From: Candidatus Eiseniibacteriota bacterium
GTDB lineage: Bacteria > Eisenbacteria > RBG-16-71-46 > CAIMUX01
Length of the DNA: 27,306 nucleotides
NCBI GenBank assembly: GCA_016712505.1
Contig: JADJQY010000012.1
Coordinates: 1-27,306 of the forward strand
Direction: 5' to 3'
Positions 20,040 to 27,306 of this stretch are shown here, piece after piece. Each line of letters begins with the position of its first letter. Positions within the stretch are counted from its first letter, which is position 1. A program made the position numbers and the translations under genes. The notes below the pieces were generated by a model that made no database searches, was not told where the DNA came from, and saw only the letters and a program-made list of their open reading frames with translations.

Positions 20040-21825
20040 ATGACCCCGAAGCAGAAGATCGCCGCCCTCCGCGGCCTGATGCACCAGCGCGGCCTCTACG
20101 CCTACCTGGTCCCCTCCACTGACGCGCATCAGAGCGAGTACGTGCCTGACTGCTGGCGGCGGCGCCCTGGCTCTCCGGTTTCACCGGATCGGCGGGAGAA
20201 CTCCTGGTCAGCGCCGACTCGGCCGGGGTCTGGACCGATGGACGCTACTTCATTCAGGCGGACGCGGAACCCGCGGCACCGGCATCCGGCTCTTCAAGTC
20301 GGGCGAACTGGGCGTGCCGACCCCGCACGAGTACCTGGCCAAGAGCGTGAAGCGCGGAGAGGTGGTCGGAGTGGACCCCGCGTGATCTCACCGACCGATG
20401 CCGAGGCGCTCGAGCGCCTGCTCGAGAGCGTCGGGGCCCGGCCCTCGAGTTCACCGAGAACAACCTGGTCGACCAGATCTGGTCCGACCAACCGAAGCGC
20501 TCCGACGGCCCGGTACAGGTGCAGGCTCTGAGTATGCCGGCGAGACGGTGGCCTCGAAAACTGAAGCGCGTGCGGATCGAAATGAAGGCGCGCGGAGCCG
20601 AGGCCCACGTGGTTTCCACCCTGACGCGATCGCCTGGTTGTACAAACATTCGCGGACGCGACGTGGAGTACAATCCGGTCGTGATCGCCTACGCGGTGAT
20701 CACGATGAAGGACGCGTTCCTCTACGTGGGCAACGGAAAGGTGTCCGCCACGGTGGCGCGCAAGTCGCCCCGGCGGTCACCGCGCAACTACGACGACGTG
20801 GCGGAGGCGCTGCGCGATCTCGGCGCGCGCAAGACCCGCACCTGATCGATCTCGGCGCCTCGAACTGCTGGATGCTGGATCAGCTCGCTGGCGCCCTGAT
20901 CGTGAGCGGTCAGAGCCCGATCACGCCGATGAAGGCGCGGAAGAATCCGGTCGAGATCAGCGGCATGCGCCTGGCGCACATCGAAGATGGGGTCGCCATG
21001 GTGCGATTCCTCCACTGGCTGGAGAACGAGTTGCCGAAGGGGCAGCTCACGGAGATCTCGGCCGCGGACAAGCTGGCGCGTTTCGCTCCGAAGGAGAACA
21101 CTTTCAGGGACCTCCTTCCGCACCATCTCGGGCTACGGCGCCCACTGGTGCGCTGCCCCACTACTCGGTCGACGAGAAGTCGAACGTGCCGGTCGAGCCG
21201 AAGGGGCTCTACGTCCTCGACTCGGGGGGGCAGTACCTGACCGGCACGACCGACATCACCCGCACCTTGATGCTGGGGAAAGCGGCGACGGCTGAACAGC
21301 GGGACCGCTACACGCGAGTGCTCAAGGGGCACATCGCCCTCGCGCGCGCGACCTTTCCCGCCGGGGTGCGCGGCATCCGGCTCGACACCTTCGCGCGGAT
21401 GCACCTCTGGGAAGCGGGTCTCGACTACAACCATGGCACCGGTCATGGAGTCGGCGCGTACCTGAACGTGCACGAAGGGCCGCAGTCGATCAGCCCGACG
21501 CGGGACATCTTCGGCGCTCCGGCCGAGCCGGGAAACATACTGTCCAACGAGCCGGGCTACTACGAGGCCGGCGCCTACGGGATCCGGATCGAGAACCTGA
21601 TCCTGGTTCGGGAGGAAGCGAAGCACTCCAAGAACGGCACGAGCTGGCTCGGCTTTCGACACCATCACCCTCTGTCCGATCGAGACACGCCTGATCGAGC
21701 CGAAGCTGCTCACCCAGCCGGAGCGGACCTGGCTCAACCAGTACCACTCGACGGTGTACAAGACCCTTCCCCCCGGCTCGCCCGCGGAGAAGAGCTGGTT
21801 GCGCAAGGCGACCGCCGCGGTCTGA
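20040..21825 (+). CDS. pepP: Xaa-Pro aminopeptidase (peptidase M24, long eukaryote-like type), heavily frameshifted
   Basis: ATG 20040 follows AAGGAG. The N-terminal creatinase-like domain reads KQKIAALRGLMHQRGLYAYL, VPSTDAHQSEYVPD, then FTGSAGELLVSADSAGVWTD and GRYFIQADAE. A second non-catalytic domain follows (EIKARG-like EMKARGAEAHVV, AWLYNIRGRDVEYNPV). The M24 domain has DSGGQYLTGTTDITRTLM (two Asp ligands), HGTGHGVGAYLNVHEGP (His ligand), SNEPGYYEAGAYGIRIEN (two Glu ligands), and the M24_C tail TWLNQYHSTVYKTLPPG. About 594 codons, matching the three-domain cytosolic aminopeptidase P (XPNPEP1-like) rather than the 440-residue bacterial type. It removes N-terminal residues before proline using two metal ions. 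About ten indels occur, mostly between 20150 and 20850, yet all metal ligands remain. It is convergent with the next gene. Confidence 0.9.
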
Positions 21826-21848
21826 TCGAATCGAGGGAATGCAGTTGA

Positions 21849-21882
21849 AACCGCCGCGCGAACTCTGGATCGCGCGGCGGTT
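21849..21882. terminator. Bidirectional terminator between pepP and the anchor-L gene
   Basis: AACCGCCGCGCGA (21849-21861) and TCGCGCGGCGGTT (21870-21882) form a perfect 13-pair stem with an 8-nt loop. It is flanked by GTTGAAA and TTTCAAC, which can extend it. It lies between convergent stops at 21825 and 21900. Confidence 0.8.
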
Positions 21883-21899
21883 CCCGTTTCAACAGGGCA

Positions 21900-23654
21900 T
21901 CAGTTGGCGATCACGACCTTCTGGACGCTCTGCACTCCAGCCGCCTCGAGTCGCACCCTGCAGACGCCCGCGGGCAGCGATCGACCGGCTGCCGAACCGA
22001 GGTCGAATACCCGCGAACCCGTGCCCGCGGAGAGGTCGCCTTCGAAGAGGGTGGCGATCACCCGCCCGTCGCGTCGGCGAGTGCGATCCTCGCTGGCCCG
22101 GCGGTGGGAACGACCAGCTCAGTTCCACCCGGCCCGCGGTGGGTGACGGACTGGGGGGCGCGAGGCGAAGGGGGATGAAGTCGGGCCTTTCAGGTTCGAC
22201 CCCGCCGGGGTTTGACACGGATTGGGATCGCAGACGGTGCGGTTCCCTGATAGGAGTCGCCGCAGTCGGCCCGAGCGTGATCTCGCAGAAACCACTGTCG
22301 TGGCAGCAGGCGCCGGCGATATCCAGGCACGGATTGGGATCGCAGAGAGTGCCCACGCCGAGGAAGGTGTCGCCGCAGTTGGCGGGAGTCTGGATCTCGC
22401 AGATGCCGCCGTCCGCGCAACAGGCACCGGTCTCTTCGCCGCAGGGACTGGGATCGCAGGTGGACCCATCCCCCTGGAAGTCGCCGCCGCAGGTAAACGC
22501 ATCTTCAACCAGGCAGAGCCCGCCGAGGTAGCAGCAAGCCCCGACCGGGGCACCACAGGGATTCGGGATGCAGACCGTTCCGTCTCCCAGGTAGACCCTC
22601 CGTTCTGGCCGCAGAGATCCGGGTCTTCCACCTCGCACGAGAGGTCGGGGAAGCAGCAGGCGCCGAAGCCGGTGCCGCAAGGATTGGGGGAGCAGGAGGA
22701 GAAGTCGCCGAGATAGGTCCCGCCGTTGGCGAAGCAGTCTCCATTCGTCAGGGTCACGCACTGGCCGGAGGTCAAGCAGCAGGCGCCGGTGATGGGGGCG
22801 CCCCCGCAGGTGAAGCTCTGACAGCGGATCATCACGTCCGAGTCGAGCACCCGGTCGCCAGCATCGGCGAGGGCGATCTTGATGTGGTTCGTACCCGGGA
22901 GGATCGTCCCGGTGGCGAAGAAGACCTGAGTCAACCCATCGAGCTCGGTGTTGATCGGCGCCTCCGCCGTCATCGAGGTCGTTGTTCCGGAAGCAGTCGC
23001 AGTTCGGCCCGCTGCCGATGTACGGATTTCCGCAGTTGACGTTGTTGATCGAGACGACCGACCCGGCTCCGCTGCAACTCGGTCGGAGCGAGCGCAATGT
23101 TGCCCCATTGAGGAAGAAGCCGAACACATCATTGAACGGCGTATCGACGTACTCGTTGTACTCCTCCGAGCCGAAGACGTACTGGAAGACGACATCCTGG
23201 GCGGACGAGCAGGTGAGTCGAACTCCAGCACCACCGCATCATAGGTGTAGCCGGGAATGAGCGCAATCGAGATCCGGGTCGCCCGGCGCCCCGTTGTCGG
23301 TCGAGGTGGTATCGCCGAAGTTCGGTCCACTCAGGGTGCCGATGTCGCCCGAACTCAGGATGATCCCCTGGTCGAAGCCGATGACATTCAGACCGCCGAC
23401 GAACGTTCCTGCCGCCTGCGGCGCGGCGGTCAGGGTCGCGTTGCTCACCGTGACGTCGGGGCCGAGCAGGCACTGGAGCAGTTCGCCCACTCCAACCGCG
23501 GGCGTGGTCGTTCGGCTCCCTCCGCCGCGAAGCGCGAGGTAGTTCGTGCCGGTGGGTCGCCCGGCAGCTCTGAGACCGGGGCTCACGACCCCTATCGTTG
23601 CCAGGGTGACGAGGACATCCCGAGGACGCGCTGGTGGAGACCAATTCTGCGCAC
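21900..23654 (-). CDS. Secreted choice-of-anchor-L protein with GACC cysteine repeats and C-terminal sorting-like domain, frameshifted
   Basis: GTG 23654 has GGAGGG upstream and, after an early shift, a signal-like stretch DVLVTLATIGVVSPGLRAAG. The N-terminal domain matches the choice-of-anchor-L pattern: LLQCLLGPDVTVSNATLTAA, GTFVGGLNVIGFDQGIILSS, DTTSTDNGAPGDPDLD, ALIPGYTYDAVVLEFD, FGFFLNGATL, VVSINNVNCGNPYIGSG, INTELDGLTQVF and NHIKIALADAGDRVLDSD. Then come five cysteine repeats of 35-40 residues (GACC, x3-5, C, x6-8, C, G-x-GT-x-C-x-PNPC), for example GACCADGGICEIQTPANCGD. The end is PDFIPLRLAPPSPSPTAGRV, a beta domain and VRLEAAGVQSVQKVVIAN before TGA 21900-21902. About 585 codons. Probably exported and disulfide-rich; function unknown. 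Confidence 0.8.
22200..22800 (-). repeat. Five tandem GACC-cysteine repeats in the anchor-L gene
   Basis: On the minus strand a unit of about 110-120 bases coding GACC...C...C...GDGTxCxPNPC recurs five times: ITGACCLTSGQC, GFGACCFPDLSC, PVGACCYLGGLC, ETGACCADGGIC and IAGACCHDSGFC. Each unit carries six cysteines, suggesting three disulfides. Confidence 0.75.
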
Positions 23655-23858
23655 GGTAGTTCCCTCCGTCTTGCTGCGTTGCGCGGCAGTTCCGTAGTTC
23701 ATGCGGGGGGCGGTGGCCGGATCCGGACCTCTCGCGGTGACACAGAGAAACTCTGCGTCTCAATTGTCGCGCGCGGGCCACGGGTGATACACTGAACTTT
23801 GATGCTCTCGTGGAGGGGGCGGAGGCTCGCCGGATCAGCCGTGGATCAGCGAGGAACC

Positions 23859-25663
23859 ATGATCTCCAGCGATCGTTTCGTTCGCAGTGATGTGCTCCTG
23901 CTCGGTCTGTGGCTGCGGCAGCGACCGCACGGCAGCTTCATGCCCGCCCCATCCCCTGCAGTGGTGATGCCCCGGCAGGCTTGGCGGTCGTCGAGAGGTC
24001 TCCGGTCAGCCTGCGCTTGGCGTGGAGCGGGCCGAGCAGCGCAATCCGATACGAAGTGTCACGCCAGACTGCGGAGTGCGACAGCTTCGCACCGCTCGCC
24101 TCCGTCCCGGCAATGACCGAAGGGCCTGCGGACTTCGTCGATTCCGATCTCACCCCGCGAACCCGTTATCAGTATCGAGTCCGATCGATCGCAGCGCGGC
24201 CACTCCACCTGGTCTGACACCGTGAGCGCAACGATCGGTCCCCCGCGCCGCGATTGATCTCGGCGCTCCCGCGGTCTCCGCTGGAGGCGGTTGTAATCTG
24301 GGAGGCCGGGTCGACACGCGGCGAAATCGAATTCAGCGGCGCCAATCGCGCAGCGATTGGCACTGGCCGGATGGGTGCCTTCAGGCGGCACTGAGTTCGT
24401 CGATCGGTTTCGCGCAGAGCTTCATCGACCTGGACTACCGCGTCCGCGAGTTCGATGCGGGGACAGCTCCGCATTCTCGGAACAGAAGCGCGGGCACCTG
24501 GATCGGTACAGCCTGGTCCAGCCGACTCTGGAACGGCCCCATGAGGCGTACCAGGATCGCGATCCTCTTCTCCCTCGGCACACTATTGTCCGAGGATTTT
24601 GCCTTCGTCTCGATCGCGGGGATCTCGAATCGCACCCGGACTGGGCCTGGAGTTGGGACCGAAGCGCGGAGTCGGAGTTCGTTCAGCGTCTCTTCGACCT
24701 GCCGCATCTGGAGTTCGATTGAGCTGAATTCCGAGCCCGAGCTTCCACCATCCGATCCCTGGTTCGTTGACGACGGCCCGGGCGCTCCTTCACGAGGTCG
24801 GACCGCGAATCCGGTGAGGAGGGGGGGGATCGAAGAGAACCTTCTTCGCGCTCGAGCGCGGGGCCAGTGACTCGGATGCGCGACACCGGGACAACCTGGG
24901 AAGGCGGTCTGCCCGATGGGAGATCACCCAGTGGAAGGATTTGCGGGGGAAACGCAGCCGCCGACATCCCTGACCTGGGGGCGATCCGACAAACGGTCTC
25001 CCTGAAAACCTCGAGTTGATGGTCCATGGCTTCCGCCTTCCCCGGCAAAAAGCGACCCGACGCGAGCGAGACTCCTTCGGACTGCGGCGAGTTCCAGGTC
25101 GGCGGGGACGGGACCTACGAGTCGGGGTATGCCTGGCAAGGAAGCGGAGTCGTCCCTGAGTTCGAGCGTTTGCGCAGTGGATCCTCGAGGCGAGGGGTGG
25201 ATCTGCGCCGTGACTGTGGATCTTACCGCGGGGGCGGAGGGGCCGGGTCGCCGAGGCGATCGATCTGTTCGCCTGGCGGACGCGGGCATGCGCGTGGAGG
25301 GGCAATGCTGGGGGCCACGACGATCCGGCCACAGGGAGATTCCGCGCTGGCCGGCAGTGCGTCGGCACCGGGGCGAGGCCTGCGACTGCTCGTGATGACC
25401 GTGGAGTCCGGGTAGGTGTCCGAAGTTCTACCCCCGGTTCGCCCGCAGAGTTCTTCGTGGCTGCCGACCTCGACGGCATCTCGGGCTCAGGCCCAGGTCC
25501 CATGACGAACGTAACGCCCGGCCTAGGGTAACCCAAGCGGGCGACAGTCGGTCTCCTCTACTCCTGGGCCGACCGTTTCGCCCCCGGAATCGATGCAGCG
25601 GAGGGGAAACTGATCGATTCAGGGCGACTCGCCGATCTGAGCCCGGTCGCCGCGGTCCGCTGA
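23859..25663 (+). CDS. Secreted protein with fibronectin type III domain and DGTYESGYAWQ-type C-terminal domain, heavily broken
   Basis: ATG 23859 follows GAGG. A hydrophobic segment follows (DVLLLGLWL, then AAAATA after a shift). An FN3 domain is clear at 23960-24230: GLAVVERSPVSLRLAWSG, IRYEVSRQTAECDSF, DLTPRTRYQYRVRSIAA and then STWSDTVSATIGPP. From about 25080 a second recognisable stretch appears in pieces: VGGDGTYESGYAWQGSGVVP, AFAQW, WICAVTVDLTAGAE, EAIDLFAW, SPAEFFVAADLDGISGSGP, TNVTPGLG and SVGLLYSWADRFAPGIDA, ending near TGA 25661. That pattern recalls domains in other secreted proteins of such lineages. Between 24250 and 25050 I cannot follow one frame, so it could be two genes. 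Function unknown; likely exported. Confidence 0.5.
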
Positions 25664-25699
25664 CCTGCGGGACCGGTCTGGCGATGGACTTCCCCGCCC

Positions 25700-26197
25700 C
25701 TACTGCGGCGCGTCCGGGATGACGAGGTCGACGCGGCGGTTGCGCTGACGGCCGGCTCGGTCTCGCTGTCGGCCACGGGCCGCGTCTCACCGAATCCCTG
25801 GTGGGAGATCTGGTCCGGACGATCCCTCGTTGATCAAGAATTCGACACCGAGGTCGCCCGGCGCCCGAGAGATCCAGATTGTAGGCCCCGGACCGACGTT
25901 GACGGTATGCCCTCAACCTGATCTTGGAGCGTAGGGTATGGATCAACACCGCGGCAATCCCGCTTCGAGGGTCGACTCGACTCGGGACGCAGGGTCGCCT
26001 TGGTCGAAGCCGAACAGATGTCGGGAGGCCCACCGAGCGTGAGCCCGCGCGCCCTCGGTGATCGTGGATTGTCGCCGGTCAGCTGTTCAGCCAGCGACTG
26101 CTTTCGGTGTGGCGCTCGACCCGCCGCAGGCCGAAACCAGGAACAGCAGGAGCGAGACGAACGCGGGCAGGTTGACGGAGCACGAGGCGCCGCGCAC
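25700..26197 (-). CDS. OmpA-domain (Pal-like) lipoprotein, frameshifted
   Basis: GTG 26197 begins RGASCSVNLPAFVSLLL and runs into FLVSACGGS, a lipobox (V-S-A-C), so the protein is probably a lipoprotein cut before Cys. The frame stops after about 35 codons and resumes in others. An OmpA C-terminal peptidoglycan-binding domain is recognisable: AYNLDLSGA, FLINEG, SHQGFGETRPVADSD, and RQRNRRVDLVIPDAPQ before TAG 25700-25702. Total length of about 165 codons matches Pal. Such proteins tie the outer membrane to peptidoglycan. It lies right after a second OmpA-domain gene with similar sequence, suggesting tandem duplication. It is convergent with the FN3 gene. Confidence 0.65.
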
Positions 26198-26246
26198 GCC
26201 TGAACAGCGTGGGGATCGCCGCCGGAGCGGCGCCTCGGTTGGTGGA

Positions 26247-27306
26247 TCACCGACTTCTCCTGGATGACAAGGTCTACCCGTCGGTTCTTGGCTCGTCTCT
26301 TCCTCGGTGGCGTTGTCCGCCACCGGCTGGGTCACACCAGGCCTCCGACAGTCATCCGCTCCGCCGCTACCTCTGTTGCGCGAGAAAATCGTGTACTGCC
26401 TTCGACCGCCTCCGGAGAGATCGAGGTTGTAGTCTGGTCTTCCCACGTTGTCGGTGTGCCCCTCGACCCGATGCATCTCGGGAAACTGCGCGAGGATCGT
26501 GGCGATCTTGACCAGCCCGAACTCCACATCGCGCTTTGAGCGTCGCCTTGTCGAAGTCGGGAAGAGGATGTCGGCCAGGCCGACGATCGTTCCGCGGGCA
26601 TCCTGCCGGATGCTGAGCAGCTTCCCCTTGAGGGCGGGAGCGCCCTGTACATCCGGGGTTTCCTGACGGTCCTGCGCCTCGGCGCGCGTCTTCTCCAGTT
26701 CAGCCGGGAGGTCGTCGCGCAACTCCCTCTCCATCTGGATCATGGCGCGGAGCGCCTCCCCGCGCGTTGGCCAGGGAATCCCACGGCGGCGGCCGCGTCG
26801 CCGCAGGTCTCGCGCGCCCATCTCTCCTGACCCGGCCTCGGCCTCCTGCAACGTCCGGTAGGCACACATGGAACGACTGCGCCCGCTCGGCCGGTTTACC
26901 TTCCCCGCGAGGCGGTCAGTGCGCGTTCGATCTGCACCTCGAGGTCCGAGATCGGGACGGCGCGGTGGTTCGCCGCCCCTGACCGCCTGCCACTCGAGCA
27001 ACCGCGCCTCGTCGAGCCCCGCGGGCGTGCTCTCGTTCAGGTGGCCGGCTGGAAGATCTGGCTCGGCCGCCGACTGGCGGGTGCCGCAGGCGACACGCCG
27101 GAGGCGCGCTTTCCCGCCACCCCCTCACCGCTCCAGTTGCCGGATCGCCTTCTCCTACGCTGCCGGCAGTCGATCGACTTCACGGCACTGCGGCCTGCTC
27201 CTCGGCATTGGCGAGCACCGAGGCGGCGAGCGCCGCAGCGTCCCGCGATCCCGCGGGTGTACGCTGCGGCGGCGACCTGATCCTGCTTCTTCGGCCGGGC
27301 AGCCCG
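26247..27306 (-). CDS. OmpA-family protein with helical N-terminal part, partial, frameshifted
   Basis: The gene enters from the right edge. The first part is alanine- and charge-rich and probably helical (ALAASVLANAEEQAAV, MIQMERELRDDLPAELEKTR), like periplasmic coiled regions in front of OmpA domains. The domain itself begins GKLLSIRQDARGTIVGLADI, then LKRDVEFGL-type text (DVEFGLVKIATILAQFPEMH), VEGHTDNVGRPDYNLDLS with the peptidoglycan-binding Asp and, in other frames, PAERMTV, QPVADNATEE and NRRVDLVIQEKS. The exact stop is unclear; a TGA one base out of frame at 26247-26249 is the best candidate. The domain likely binds diaminopimelate in peptidoglycan. Frame breaks lie near 26530, 26420, 26350, 26290, 26830 and 27000. 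Confidence 0.7.

Noticed and set aside
22200..22800. Regularly spaced direct repeats resembling a CRISPR array
   Set aside because: The period of about 115 bases and the coding of GACC...PNPC units in a continuous protein show these are coding repeats, not spacer-separated CRISPR repeats.
24435..24707. Minus-strand 90-codon frame (MRQVEETLNELRLRAS...)
   Set aside because: Codon third positions are GC-rich on both strands here and no domain is recognisable; I could not decide the strand, so it was not called.

Overview
The window is GC-rich bacterial DNA. Three things point to a Gram-negative lineage: a CcmF-type cytochrome c maturation gene, tandem OmpA/Pal-like envelope genes, and several large secreted proteins that end in a FlgD-like C-terminal domain (EIYDAQGR, LEIFDLAGRR, then ...RVALLR or ...KLLLRR at the end). 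Together with FG-GAP, BNR/Asp-box, beta-helix, choice-of-anchor-L and GACC-cysteine repeats, this repertoire resembles Candidatus Eisenbacteria or a neighbouring FCB-like phylum. That placement is an inference from protein style, not a measured one.

Layout. 1-451 (-): partial secreted protein. 811-4094 (-): large secreted protein joining an FG-GAP propeller to a D-Ala-D-Ala carboxypeptidase (S11) and a FlgD-like tail. 4595-5845 (+): DUF697-like membrane protein. 6039-7721 (+): EttA, intact. 8010-8685 (+): KDPG aldolase. 9143-9571 (+): small secreted protein. 9695-10615 (+): beta-helix surface protein. 10624-12472 (-): a complete group II (IIC-like) intron with its reverse transcriptase, sitting 6 nt behind a terminator. 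12540-15095 (-): BNR/VPS10-like surface protein. 15261-17621 (-): CcmF. 17661-18206 (-): Rrf2 regulator, divergent from 18430-19138 (+): RIC/YtfE-ScdA iron-sulfur repair protein. 19200-19858 (-): carboxylesterase. 20040-21825 (+): long-type Xaa-Pro aminopeptidase. 21900-23654 (-): choice-of-anchor-L protein with cysteine repeats. 23859-25663 (+): FN3-containing secreted protein, badly fragmented. 25700-26197 and 26247-27306 (-): two OmpA-domain genes.

How genes work together. The Rrf2 regulator, RIC and CcmF form a plausible nitrosative/redox-stress and cytochrome module: palindromes lie between the divergent regulator and RIC, and CcmF follows the regulator by 39 nt. The other genes are mostly envelope and secreted proteins with a common C-terminal tail, interspersed with housekeeping genes (ettA, eda, pepP).

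Quality. Nearly every long gene is cut by single-base indels, while ettA, the Rrf2 gene and the 142-residue secreted protein stay open. Conserved motifs continue in the next frame each time, often at homopolymers, so I read most breaks as uncorrected assembly errors and give gene spans that bridge them. No rRNA, tRNA or CRISPR array was recognised.
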